Positions 9,128-20,384 of a DNA stretch of 64,000 bases are shown here, in pieces (position 1 is the stretch's first letter; each line of letters begins with the position of its first letter). The notes below the pieces were generated by a model. That model was given only the letters and a program-made list of their open reading frames with translations. It was not told the origin of the DNA and did no database searches. Made by a program: the position numbers and the translations under genes. This DNA is from Gonapodya sp. JEL0774 (lineage: Eukaryota > Monoblepharomycota > Monoblepharidomycetes > Monoblepharidales > Gonapodyaceae): positions 98,292 to 162,291 of the forward strand of contig JADIIX010000044.1 of assembly GCA_027604505.1 (NCBI GenBank), given 5' to 3'.

Positions 9128-12100
9128 TTAAGGTTGCGCTCGTCCAGGGAACCGTGGGCTGAGTGTCCCACATACTCATGGTCAGTAATCTCACATGGAC
9201 GCGCACAAATTGTGAACTCACTAGAGGCAGCACTCCCTCACGGTGTATCGGTTACACATCCACGCCAGAAATCGTTCCAGACCAAGGCCGAATCCACCGT
9301 GCTCGCATGTTCCGTACTTGCGTTGGTCAGTGAACCAGTAGTATGGTGATGGGTCAATACCTTCCCGTTTGTATGCGGCGAGTAGCTCGGCCTATGGTCA
9401 TAGCAACAGTTGATGAGCCACATTATCAGAAGAAACGCTAAGAGGACTCGTAACATTGCTCACAAGATCTGAAATACGCATTGACCCTCCAACAATTTCA
9501 CCAACGTTCGGAATCAATACATCAACACTTTCGGTCAGTCGAAGGTCTTTGGGGTCCTTCTTCATGTAAAAACTCTTTATCTCCACTGGGAACCTGCAGA
9601 ACAGAATAGGCTCGCCGATGGCGTCCGTCATCTTCCGCTCTGGTGACTCCGGTATATCGTCACCGAAGACATATTCCGAGCCGTCCTCTTTGGTAATGCC
9701 GTTGTCTTTAAGCCACTTGATACCATCCGCATAATCCATCCGTCGGAAAGGGCGTTTAGGGGCAACAAAGTCCTTGTTGAGTTCCCGGAAGTAGGGAGCT
9801 TCCTTGGAAGCCAAAACGTAGTCGACCACGCTACAAATCTGGGTGCGAGGTCACAATCCCAGGTCATCACAAATTACATCATGCGCAAGACAAAGTGACG
9901 AAACGCTGTACCATATCTTCCAAGAAGTCCAACAAATCATTGAAAGTGATGAAAGAGAGTTCAGCTTCGATGTGGGTATACCTGGCAAAATCTTAACGAA
10001 GTTACACAGTAGCAATTTCAGCATCGGAAACCTTTTAAACGCACTCAGACAAATGTCTTCGGGTGTGAGACTTTTCGGCACGGAAGGATTCGGTGATACA
10101 AAATACATCTCCAAGTGATGGGAGAACGGTTTCAAGGTAGAGCTGCGATGATTGCGTCAGGTATGCCTGTCGTGACGGAAAACGTTGTTGAACGTGGTAC
10201 ACAGCGAGGCGTGCCCAGAAACTGTTTCACACCTCCTCCCCGTAGTACTGGAACTTAAAAAGTGTGCTCCCTCCTTCGACTTGCGTTTGCACCATGAGCG
10301 GGGGTGTAACCTCGTAGAGACCCCGCTTCTCGAAGAAATCCCGAAAACCTCGCAAGGTTGCGTGACGCACACGAAGTACTGAAGAAGCCGTATCACCACG
10401 AATCACAAGATGGCGCTGGTCGAACAAGATATCCGGTGATGCGTCCTATCACATCCATTGTTCGGTGGTGCGATTTTGTTGGCTCATGTGTGCACTATGG
10501 AGATGACGGGAGTACATGCACTCACTGGGGTGATTCTGTTGCTGATCGCGTCATCCCCACCAGGAGCGGCTCCAATAAGCTCCCAGTAATCTACTTGAAG
10601 CTCATGTCCTCCGGGGGCCTGGATTTCAGATTTCAAAAAACGGCAACTAACGAGAGAGGGAAACAAGTGGGACGCACAGTTTTGCCTGCAGGAACCTCTT
10701 TGATCGTTCCATAAAGAGATACGGTGGACTCAAGTTGCAAGGTGAGAGCGTTGTAAGTATGACACTGCAGGAACGTGAAGAAAATTGTGCGGTCGGTCAA
10801 ATCACCACAATAACCGAAACTTCTGCACCCACCAATTGTCCCGTCAGCACACACTGAAGCGAGGCCGTCCCATCCCGCAACCAAATGAACATGAGATCCT
10901 TCCCTTGGACGCGATGGCGGTGCACCCAGCCTGCTACAACGACGCGGGTGTTACGATGAGCGGTGGCATCCCGGATTTTGATCTTCGGATTTGGGTGGTT
11001 GACGGAAATCGGAGGCGAAAGCCAAGGGGCGAGAAGGAGAGGGTGTTAGTAGGTGTTCACTGGTGTTGACAAGAATCCATGAAAAGAGTCCATGAAACAG
11101 AAATGGAAACGAAAAAGAAAAGAAGAAAGAAGATGGACCACATTGGATCAATGTGTGTCCTAGTATTTGTTCCCCTCGTATATTGACACCGTCTGCTCCA
11201 CTCGCACAAATACGAAAAGCATCGGCACTGAGATTTCTCGGGAAATTGATGTTCCCACCGTTTCCCTTACGCCCACTTATATTTTTAGTGTCGTGGACGT
11301 ATAGAATAAGGTGGGGTGAAAGTTGGGCATCTATCACCGCCAAATGGAGTTCGGCAGGATGCACTGACACCACGACGCCGAGCAATATGCCCCGACACCA
11401 GAGACAAAGCTTTGTACTCCCTGAGCAAAATAGCAGAACGGTGCTCACCTGCCAAGAAAAACGAACTGATGAGCAATCAATTACAGAAAACAAATTGGTT
11501 CAACGACTCCTGTGTTGCCTTTGCCTAGTAGCGTGCAAACATTTGGATACATAATCCCATCAAACACGCTATAGAAAAAAGGACGGTCATTTTCCCCCAA
11601 TGCTAAAGCGACCAACCCTCACGGAACGAGGTGTAATCAGTAAGTTGCATTGGGATTTGCTTTTTGTTCAATGGTTGGGATTCTCGTTTCCCGGCCAGGC
11701 CCTCTCCAGGTGGTAGTACTACACGATCAGGGAACCCACCTGTTTTGCTTGGGGAAGAGAGTGATCCATCTTGATAATGACTTTCTTGCTTTCTTCTAAT
11801 CTCTTCTCTTCGCCCGCTTTGTCTTCGGCCTCCTTAGCCTTGCGCTCCTCCTCCTTCCGTATCTTCTTGAGTGTTGTCTCATATCCGCTCTTGGCTTTCT
11901 TCAGACCGGCCTTGGAAATATCCGTCCATTCTGAGTCCTTCTTGACTTTTATCTTTACGTCATCGATGTTGATGGTGGGATGGGAGGTAGACACACGGAG
12001 GAAAGCCGCAAGCGCAGTCTTGAAAGGGGAAGTTTCCGAACCACTCCCAGATTCGTCGGAGCCTCCAGATTCGTCAATGTAGAGCACGATGCCTGGTTCA

Positions 12101-12288
12101 AATGATGAACAAAAATTGGTGAACGATTGCAAGACAACTCATTCGCCCGACTGACAGTCCGACGTGGAGCATTCTCGCAGAGGAATAGCAATGAAATGCG
12201 GGAGTCCAAGCGGAAGCAATCGCCGGAGATTGGGGGAAAAGATCGTGCTTTGTGAGACTGACTTACTTTCGGGTTTTGATTCAGACAT
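9128..12288 (-). CDS. NARS1: Asparagine--tRNA ligase, cytoplasmic (AsnRS)
   Basis: A class IIb synthetase that charges tRNA-Asn. Eleven exons, all phase-consistent, give 561 aa: 12288-12267, 12092-11740, 10982-10833, 10764-10678, 10618-10526, 10445-10233, 10166-10045, 9981-9912, 9838-9464, 9391-9222 and 9158-9128. The N-terminal eukaryote-specific extension contains [20 protein letters not shown] and a Lys/Glu-rich coiled coil like that of human NARS1. The OB-fold anticodon-binding domain includes [19 protein letters not shown] and [16 protein letters not shown]. Class II motif 1 is around [18 protein letters not shown], motif 2 is [16 protein letters not shown], and motif 3 is [13 protein letters not shown]. 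The C-terminus [10 protein letters not shown] is the standard end. No organellar targeting signal is visible on this start. The intron between exons 2 and 3 is 757 bp, about ten times the others. Identity is certain. Confidence 0.97.
10983..11739 (-). other. Unusually long (757 bp) intron 2 of AsnRS
   Basis: The minus-strand donor is GTGGGT after codon CAG (LPQAKQ) and the acceptor precedes ATCAAAATCCGG (IKIRD). Both are phase 0, and comparison with human AsnRS shows no missing coding sequence. A fungal-type branch site CTACTAAC lies about 65 nt before the acceptor. The intron includes a minus-strand open frame of about 180 codons (11493-10951) and a shorter plus-strand frame, but neither resembles a known protein. 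No tRNA or snoRNA box pattern was evident by eye. Confidence 0.7.
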
Positions 12289-12651
12289 TGTTGGGGGTAA
12301 AGTGGGTTGGTTTTGTTTCCAGTGGCGAAGCTGCCTCATCCAGTGTTACAGCAGTGGAAGGCACAGTTCTCAGTTGCTCTTCCCCATTTCACACCTTAGA
12401 AGACCATACTGTATAGTGACAGCAAACTCTACATCTCTAGTCTAGTCACAGGAATTGCTTTTTTTCCAGCTCCTGGCAAAGAACGCAGGAGCACAATTTC
12501 CTTCCCGCCTGTCAACAAAAGAGAATAAAATTTTGTTTCAACCGAAAAGAAAGTCCATATCAGTTGCTGGTACACACTGCACCAATCTAAATACTGTGGT
12601 AAGTTCAAATATACGCTGTGCGAACTCCTCCTTTGGTCATGATCCGAATCC

Positions 12652-13925
12652 ATGAAGGCCACGGACATCGATCCAGTCCACATAAATCCAAAGCAGCTGC
12701 AACGAATCAGTTGCAGTCGGTTTAGTGCAGACGAGATTTCCCAGCCCTCCACCCTTCTTGTGTACCGGTCTACGTGGCAGCCTGGAGGAAAGAAGTGCAC
12801 GAATCAAGCCGTTGCACGAATCAAGCCGTTGTTCTCGATGACTATCATATTCGCGAACTTGCTGGGTCAATACCCGAATCTCCGCAACATTTTCGTGAGC
12901 TCCTCGTTTCAAAGTCAGCGGATTCTCTCATTCACTGACAGTATATTTTGCAGGTTGATATTCCCCCAATTCAGATCCTGCATGAAGGTGGATCCGATGG
13001 ATTGAAACCATCCAGCTCTGAAGAGTCACTTTCCAATTCAAAATCTCTAGTACTCCATTTCGTAACGGTACCGACTGAATTCCTGCTCGTTGATTTCTTC
13101 ACGAGTCGGAACTTCAGCAATCTCGAAAATCTGTCCCTACTGGGTTGGGAGACTCACAACAAAGCTTTCTCTCAACTATCTCTGCGCTCCATCCTTGGAT
13201 CGATTCCAAAGCTTCACACCTTCATTCTAACCGCCTCGGTACAAGTGCCATACGTAGCCCACAGCATTGCAGAGTCCCCGTCGTTGTGCAATATCTTCAT
13301 TCGAACAACCTTGCCACCCAAAAAGATTGATGTCACTCCGCTGGAGGAAAGGGGATCGGTGGTCATGAAGTGGATTACGCACTCTTCTGGCAACACATAC
13401 GGCGGGAACACCGGTGACCAAAACTCTACCGCAAGGAGAACAGGTTGGTTGAGATGGACCTCACAACGTGCATCTCGCAAACATCAAGCACTAGGAGGAT
13501 CCCAGATGTTGGCTCCTCTGATAGCCTTAAGGAAGGATTCCGAAACTCCTTGGCAACGAATACCACCTCTGTCGACTCTTGCTGCGCAGACCATATCTGA
13601 AGAAGTCAGCTCGGACCCCAGAGTGTACGAAGAATTACTTTTCGATTTAGAAGAAGTATACGTCAGCAGGATCGCTCCGTGGCTCAAATGGAGCGCGCTT
13701 AAATACTTTGAGAACAGCGACCGCACCAGCTGTACCTTCACCAAAAATATTGTGAATCGCGGCATTAAGGATCGAGAGGACACGTGCGTGGCACCTGTTG
13801 TACCCCCTGTAGTGGTGTGCCCGTCGTTTCAATTCAACAACTCGCAGCTACCGCCACTTGTACGCCACAAATCGGGATCATTCTTCCATCGCCGATCCGT
13901 ACACGTCTCTCCTGGACCCCTTTGA
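12652..13925 (+). CDS. Hypothetical protein, leucine-rich-repeat/F-box-like
   Basis: I do not recognise this gene with confidence. An ATG at 12652 opens an 81-codon exon to 12894, a 59-bp GT-AG intron follows (12895-12953), and the second exon runs in phase to a stop at 13923. The product is about 404 aa. The segments ANLLGQYPNLRNIF, NLENLSLLGW and ILGSIPKLHTFIL resemble degenerate leucine-rich repeats of fungal F-box-type proteins, but no clear F-box is present upstream. The last 150 codons are less protein-like and could belong to other exons or to untranslated sequence. A 17-bp tandem duplication in exon 1 (12796-12829) shifts frame relative to a single-copy ancestor, so exon 1 may be altered or broken. 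The gene is divergent from AsnRS (364 bp) and ends 73 bp before the next start. Confidence 0.4.
12796..12829. repeat. 17-bp perfect tandem duplication in a putative exon
   Basis: The unit TGCACGAATCAAGCCGT occurs twice with no spacer (12796-12812 and 12813-12829). Because 17 is not a multiple of three, gain of the second copy would shift the reading frame of any overlapping exon. In the current model it encodes the odd echo TNQAV/ARIKPL read in two frames of the same unit. Confidence 0.9.
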
Positions 13926-13998
13926 GCCCTGCAATCACCAGTACTTTGGAATTTCGGACCCGTTGGGGTCTTTCAATGTCTATCCTTCCGCCCCAACG

Positions 13999-16035
13999 AT
14001 GTTCACGACTCACCTCCACTCTTTCCCTCCGCTCACCGAACCACCTAAAATCCCTCCAGCTTCTTCCATTGTACCCACTCTTGGTATTTTTAGACTACAA
14101 CTGGACTCCTTTACAGGGGGCCTGCTTGTCGGTTTGAACTGGGAGAACGTGTTCTTGGCTGGAGGGTGCGTTTCTGCTTGTCTCATGCCGTCGCCCGCGT
14201 TCATAAAGGCTTGGTCGGAGAGAAATGTGCGCAGAGCACTCATGGCCACCAGCGAAGCGTACGGGCTTGGGCCTTTCCGTTTTTCAGATGTGGATTTGTT
14301 TCTTTTCGGATTGTCAGAGGAAGAAGCAACACGCAAAGTCCGCGAGATCGAGGAATGTCTTCAGAGGAATATCAGTAATCAATTTTCGGTGAGCGCTATC
14401 AATTTACAAAGTGATCCTCGATTATTTTGCCCATGGTCTCCGCCTCAGACACGAGTAGACCCACGAAAATTCCCCTCGAGGGGAAAGCAACTACTGGTCG
14501 TTCGAACACCATATGCCATCACTTTCGTACCCCCCTTTCCTCTAAAGGTAGCATTTGCCGTTCACCTTGCTGCCAGCGGATTCTTAACATTTTCTTCTTT
14601 CGGCCAATGAAGCGCATACAAGTTGTGCTCCGTCTTTACAGAAGCCCTGCTGAAATTTTGATGGGATTCGATGTCGATAGTTGTACAGCGGTGGGTGATA
14701 AGGGATCTAAAATGGAGCTTTTTGAGGTTGCACAATGAAGAACTCTGACACCACCAAGGGATTCGATGGATCTCGTGTTTGGATGACATCAAGATGCGCT
14801 CGATCGCTGATTGAGCGATGCAATTACGTTGATACGTGAGCAGAGGGATTCAATGTTCATTGTAGATTGTGCGACTCGAGGCCCCTGTGCTCGTTTCCCA
14901 GCTCTCGACGCTCTACTTCATACGAATACCGACTTTACAAATACTCCAAGAGGGGATTTGCAGTTAAGGTGGAGGGTGTGGACCACGCTCTTGTGCGACC
15001 AGAGCTGTTATCGCCGCCAATTGAAGACGGCAAGCTGGTGTGGAACAAAAGAGAGTCGGGTCTCGCTTTGCTGATGCTGTTAGACGGGGCGCAACGCGTG
15101 GGTCGTTCATGCGCGAGCTGCTTGGTATGGGTCTTAAACCCATTATTGCTTTTCAGGGCTATGATGAGTACGCTCGACGTGGAGGCGTATATCATCCACG
15201 GTATGGTCCTGTCACAAAGGATGATAATGATAATGATTGGGAAGACAGCGAGGATAGCGAAGAAGGCCCTTATTACTCCGATGAAGATGATCCAGTTACC
15301 GATTTTATGGCAGAAATGGTAAGGGCAGTTGGTTTCGGTATGGTCGAAAACTCGTCAACCTTCTCCAGGGTGCAACATAGACACCGTCGCCAGAAAAGAA
15401 AAAGAAAGAAAACATCTCAGACTACGCGAATGTTCGCATACCTTTTGGGCCAAGGTGGAAGCGAGTGAGTCAAAACTTGGAGTCTCGGATCAATTCTTTC
15501 CTCTTCTTACTCCGTGTTTGTATGGCGCAGCTCAGCAAGTTAGAACGATTTTTAAATTGGTTTGTGTACAGCGCAGCGATGTATTGGCGTCCCATATTGT
15601 ATCCGGGAGAGATGGAAGTAGGAGACTGTCAAACGTGGACTAGAGCGCTGGATCCCACTCGGGACATCACACCGGTTGCGGTGGGAACACTCAGTAAAGT
15701 TCTTCGAACGACGGTCCGTAAGGTCGTCACTGCTCAGGATGACAAAGGGACTTTTGCCGTTAAGGAATGGACACCCGAGTCAATGTGGTTAAGGGACAAC
15801 CCTGGTAGGTAGTTTCGGAACGCGGCATCGATGTTAGGCGAAAGAGCCCTATTAATTCTCTTCTATAGGTACACAAGCTCAACTTACAGGGTCATTCAAT
15901 CCCATTCAAGATGACCCAGCGAACTGGTACGAATCGGCATACGTGCGGCTTGCCACAGTTTCCAATCCCAGAGGTGAACTGCCGGCGATGGAAGCAAGGG
16001 AGGAGCGCAAGAAAAGTGACGTTGTGCTATCCTGA
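13999..16035 (+). CDS. Fungal nucleotidyltransferase-like protein (family often labelled ankyrin-repeat associated)
   Basis: Seven exons close in frame (13999-14547, 14613-14690, 14759-14835, 14902-15097, 15157-15464, 15536-15804, 15869-16035), giving 547 aa. The N-terminal half contains LLVGLNWENVFLAGG and, about 40 residues on, FSDVDLFLFGL. The spacing of a Gly-Gly turn followed by DxD resembles the active site of polymerase-beta-fold nucleotidyltransferases. Later blocks, QVVLRLYRSPAEILMGFDVD and EYRLYKYSKRGFAVKVEGVD, are the conserved core of a widespread but uncharacterised fungal family that is commonly annotated only through attached ankyrin repeats. None is present here. The middle has an acidic Asp/Glu stretch (about 15210-15290) followed by a Lys/Arg-rich one. 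The sixth-exon acceptor is the least certain junction. Enzymatic activity is inference from the motif only. Confidence 0.6.
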
Positions 16036-16433
16036 ATGGTTATCTGCAGCGCCACCGCATCAGCACAAATGGAGACAGTCTCTCACCACCAGCAGACCAA
16101 ATCGGTTTGTTGAATGAATCCACGCTAGTGGTTCATCAGAAGACTGCATATGTTCATGGAGTGGATAGCACGCACAAGAGAAGTGTAGACGTCGTTATGT
16201 AATTTGCTTGATTGTACGTAGGGATAAAGAGCCTGTTCAGTAGTAGTGGCTGGGTAGAGGTGGTCAGTTTGGAGGGTATCCCGAGCTCGGTGTCCCAAGC
16301 CAGTTTACCTTTCATTTAGGTATATATGGTATATGGTAGAGAGGAAATATTTTTACAATGCGGGGGGAGTTCATTTGGTGATACGACTTTGTCATTCGAA
16401 GTCGTCATCAGTGTCATCCTGCATGGTCCGATA
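16036..16433. other. Intergenic region upstream of PIG-T
   Basis: The 398 bp between the nucleotidyltransferase-like gene and PIG-T hold the 3' end of the former and the promoter of the latter. A TA-rich element, GTATATATGGTATATGG (about 16320-16336), lies roughly 100 bp before the PIG-T start and could be the core promoter. Nothing else was recognised. Confidence 0.4.
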
Positions 16434-18734
16434 ATGAATTCCTCCAAGCGATGGAGTTTCGGACTTCTTCTCCCTTTCTTAACGCTATGTTTTCTGTGCA
16501 CCTCGTCTTGTCGTGCTACAGAACTGTCGTACGACGAGGATCTGCTGTTGCGATCCTTCGCTGATGGGAGGATTCTGGCTCACTTTACGTTCAAGAGAAG
16601 ACAGAGAGTGCCTTCGATCAGATCTGAAAGTCTTCGTAAGAGCTCAAATTTAGCAATCTCGTGCATTTGAAATTTGTAACAGCGCGCGGATATCTTGTGA
16701 CATGTCCCTCATAATGAAGACCATTTCGACCTTCTGCCGCGTCAAATCGCTGAGATTACACAGGCTTACAAAGTTCCCGAATGGCATTTATCTTTCACTC
16801 AGGGCAGATGGGATGAAAGCCGTTGGGGTACATCCCCACGACCGGCTCCAACCGGAGCAGAACTATACGCTTGGCTGGACGGGGCTTACGAGTGAGGGGA
16901 TCGGCTTGTAGTTCTGCCTCACGAGCACTCTGAGTTTGGTGCTTTATGTCGTCACCGTTTTTAAGTGTCCAAGCCAATTGGGCGGCATTGACTAACTCAC
17001 TATCGGGGTTGTTCTGTGGATCACTGAATTTCATCGATGGCACCAATACCGCTATTCCTCTGGACACTTTCAAACCAGAGGCAGTGTATGCGCCATTTTC
17101 AGAGGAAGAAAGTGAGAGCTCAGGTCTTTCGTGTAATGGAGAGTCTTCCAGTTCCTTATGGGACCATTCGAAGACATGCACATCCGCCATGCGACACTAC
17201 CCCGAGAGACAGCTTGTACTGAAAATCTCACACCATGGCTTAAGCTCCTTCCCTGTCAAGCTAAGGCATGTCACCTCGGAAGGCACTGTTGCTAAAATTT
17301 TCAGACGATTCTTGCCCCTCAGGCCGGAATTGCGCGACTTTTGAACCCCCATCGTGTCTTCGATGGAAATTATCACTCTTTGGGAATTGATGTCCGATGG
17401 AAATGTTTGGTGCGCAGTCAGTGTCGGTTAGACCATGTTCTGGAGAACGGACAAACGACACCGGTGCACATCTCAATCGTTTGTAGGATGATTCCTGCAA
17501 TGTATCATCTGTGGAGGTTGATCAGTCATTCACAGTAATTCTGGATCCACTTCGGACTGAAGGACCGCCTGCGCGGAAAGAGCAAAGAGGTTCGAGACCC
17601 CTTTGAGAACACGTGCTCTTGAATGACCATCAAATCCCTTCCACAGGCTGGACCGTCACTACCCTGTTTGATCGCGATATCCGAACGCCTTGTCTGGTGG
17701 CCGATTCCTCCACTGTGAGGGTAACCCTTCCTGACCTCGCGTCAGCATCAAAACTCCTGTCACAACCTATTGACATTCAAAGCAGTATGGAATCGACTGC
17801 AGTGGAGGCGATTTATGACGCGAAATCGAATTCTGGCGAGCAATTAGGTGCAAGAAACGACGTGCGAGTCCCCAGTGAGTTTACAATCGACATGACCAGT
17901 ATCTCGAACATCTTATTGATCGACTCCTCTCGGCGACAGTCTCCAACTCTTCGGTTCCTGTCGAAGTTAATCGGTTTCTTACTGGTAAGTTCGTTCCCTT
18001 AAGCCATTGGTCCTGCTGCTGTTGTTCACCTTTCGTGTTTTCCATCAGGCCACGGACAAGAGAAAGGCGGCGTCGCGATCTACTTCGCGAATCGGAATGC
18101 GGCTGCGTACGCCGCAGTGTCGGCACTAGAATGCTATCCCTGGTGGCTGAGGGTGTATGTGCATACCCTCAAGGCTGTGGTGGATGGAGTGGCAACAGAA
18201 CGTTCGTGTAGTGTGAAAGCAGCTCTTGCTTGGAGTATTCGCTCATCGCTGCACCCGTGCCCCCGATGTGCATAAGTTCCCTCAATGCACTATCAGCCTG
18301 CCATCGACCGCGCTCGACCGTCCCTCCTTCATCTCCATCTCCTTGTACCTCCCAACTCCTCCATCCTCATCTCGTTCGAGTTCGACAAAGCACATCTTCG
18401 CTACACAGAGCACCCACCAGACGCATCTAGAGGTTTCGACCTGGGTCCCAGCGTCGCCGCAGTTGCTATGGTTTACCCGTCACAAACGATCATCTTATCG
18501 GACCCGGTGACCACCTTCAGATCCATTGGCCACTCAACGAGAGTGTATACCTGCCCATTGCTTGTTGCTCTCCCAACCCCTGACTTCTCCATGCCTTATA
18601 ACGTGGTGACAATGTCATGTACACTGCTCGCATTTTTGTTTGGGAGTGTCTTCAATATGCTTACGAGGAGATTTGTGCCTGTAGTTGTGGAAGATATTGG
18701 ACCGGCAAAAGGTGAGGACAAGGGCAGGAAGTAG
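16434..18734 (+). CDS. PIGT: GPI transamidase component PIG-T/Gpi16
   Basis: PIG-T is the luminal scaffold subunit of the ER GPI transamidase, which attaches GPI anchors to proteins. The ATG at 16434 opens a signal peptide ([19 protein letters not shown]) followed by [19 protein letters not shown] and AHFTF, the family N-terminus. Further family blocks are QGRWDE..WG near 16790, [18 protein letters not shown] at about 16978, [16 protein letters not shown] at about 17212, and [18 protein letters not shown] at about 17333. SLFDRDIRT-like sequence (here [11 protein letters not shown]) follows at about 17655. The C-terminus has [30 protein letters not shown] and [17 protein letters not shown], then a transmembrane helix ending FNMLTRRF. 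Length (about 600 aa) and order match Gpi16. Introns include one with acceptor CCCTCAG before AGIARLLNP. Not all splice sites were resolved, but identity is certain. Confidence 0.92.
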
Positions 18735-19074
18735 AAAAATGGAGTATACGGGTATTGCAATTAGTTATATTCCCCCGTTGATCTCGTACTTTGGACACAT
18801 GATTAAAATACTTCAAGCATCGAGCAAAGTCATGAACGTATTCTTGAGTGTCTCGAATGGTTTATCCTGCGTAAATTGGAGCAGTTTGGACTTTATGCAC
18901 CACAGGTCTTCAGCTGCATAATCACCTTGGATATCTTGCTGGCCCTCTTTTTCGTGCTTGCGATATCAGCGGCAAACCTTTTCATGAGCGCCTCTACTTC
19001 GTGCCGGTGTCTGCCCCCTGGAGTAGACTTTCAGCGAATCATCGTTCTCAAAGCACCTAGATTGACCCTCCATC

Positions 19075-19971
19075 TCACTTACGAATCTCATCCATCTCTT
19101 TTTCTTGAGCCCGTCTCAGTCTTGTGAGTCTCGCGGAGTTGGCTTCTATCTGCTCAAACTGGTTGACTACCTTTGTCTGATAAGCGTCCTGCCCTGCACG
19201 GATCTTCTTGAGAGCGGTGGAGATCTCATCTTGAAGTTCGTCAACGCGGCGTTTGTGGGTCGAAACATTAGCGTCTCTAGTTGATACGAAGGTCGATCAT
19301 TGAATAAGAAGTGGTGCATGAAACAGTCAAACGCAATCACCTACATGCCCTGTTCAATAGATCCGAGGCCATCCCCCATCCACGCAACGACTTGATCAAG
19401 TTGCTCGTCGTACTCATCCATTAAAGCTTTTGCCGAGCTTTCTTTCCGTTTCTTGATGACGGCTGTAAGGTGTGTCGATTTCAAGCACAGGAAACTAAGC
19501 AACATGACACGAATGGAAATACCTTGCAGGTGAGCCAACAGCTTCAACTCCGTTTCACTGTCAATTACTCAGAACAGTGAGTAACAAGAAGCAAGCGACA
19601 AGACTTTCGGAATCCCACTTGGAGGAACCGGCAATGTCGTCATCGTCCTCGTCGTCATCACGTGGTGGATCGCGATCCCCCAGAATCGCCAATTCAATCT
19701 TGGACTTGGATTTTGTCTTTGATTCAGATTTGCGCTGATCCGATTCGGATGCTGTCAGAGAATGCAACGCAGTTGGTGAGGTGCCAAAAGGAATGTAGGG
19801 ACAGATGAATGACGAACTCCTCGTCAGGATCACAGAATGGCTTAAAATAGTACCAGTCAAGTTTTGATATCTCGGCCTACCTTTTTTCAGCCTTCCCTGC
19901 GATTTCAGAGCGACGAGAGACGGAGGGGCGGCGGAAGCGTTGGAGTGCGTCCTGCGAGCCTTTGGGGGCAT
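19075..19971 (-). CDS. Small coiled-coil protein of unknown function
   Basis: The gene reads leftward from ATG 19971 (MPPKARRTHSNASAAPPS). Exon 1 ends at a GTAGGC donor after GRLKK. Exon 2 is Ser/Lys/Asp-rich (SESDQRKSESKTKSKSKIE, then an acidic DDDEDDDD run), and its donor GTGGGA follows SS. Later exons give ETELKLLAHLQ, AVIKKRKESSAKALMDEYDE, QLDQVVAWMGDGLGSIEQ and a long heptad-rich helix around VDELQDEISTALKKI, ending in EMDEIRK. All proposed junctions are phase-consistent. The stop is immediately preceded by GTAAGTGAG, a perfect donor, so further exons to the left are possible. The protein is basic at the N-terminus and coiled-coil at the C-terminus, which suggests a chromatin or cytoskeletal partner. 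I do not recognise the family. It converges with PIG-T and is divergent from RABL2. Confidence 0.55.
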
Positions 19972-20384
19972 GAAGAAAGCTAAAGCGGTGAATCAGACGA
20001 GCGACAGTGTCCTTGTTCAACGAAGGTGGGGATTATGGTGAAGTGTTACAATCACGTGACTTCGGTCACAGGCTTGGATTTGTTTTACAAAAGGAAACCA
20101 GAGATTTGCAGAATTATTGCTTGGTTTTTGAATTTTCATATCATTTTTATAACCGACCTAGTCCGAACAAGCAAAGAAGTCCAACGTGTCCGACCCCATG
20201 AGCAAATATGTGCTTCGATTACGAAAATGCTGTATTACAATCATCAAATGACGCATGTCCATATTGTGTTGTGCTTTACATGGTTTCGTTGTGCAGTAAT
20301 GACGATCACATGAGGGTGAGGTGCAGATCACATTCAGGAAGGGAACTTTCAGGAACTGAATCTGTTATTTGACTGCGATCCGCC

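Noticed and set aside
10951-11493. 180-codon minus-strand frame in the AsnRS long intron
   Set aside because: Crosses the acceptor and the next exon in a wrong frame, with no recognisable similarity; kept only as a note on the intron.
11719-12132. Independent small Lys/Glu-rich protein gene
   Set aside because: It is the N-terminal extension of AsnRS; splicing at 12266/12093 and 11739/10983 joins it in frame.
17588-17612. tRNA T-loop-like GGTTCGAGACCCC
   Set aside because: Lies in PIG-T coding sequence; no matching acceptor stem, D-arm or anticodon arm nearby.
18876-19127. 83-codon hydrophobic plus-strand frame between PIG-T and the coiled-coil gene
   Set aside because: Runs into the 3' end of the minus-strand coiled-coil gene and has no recognisable partner exon.
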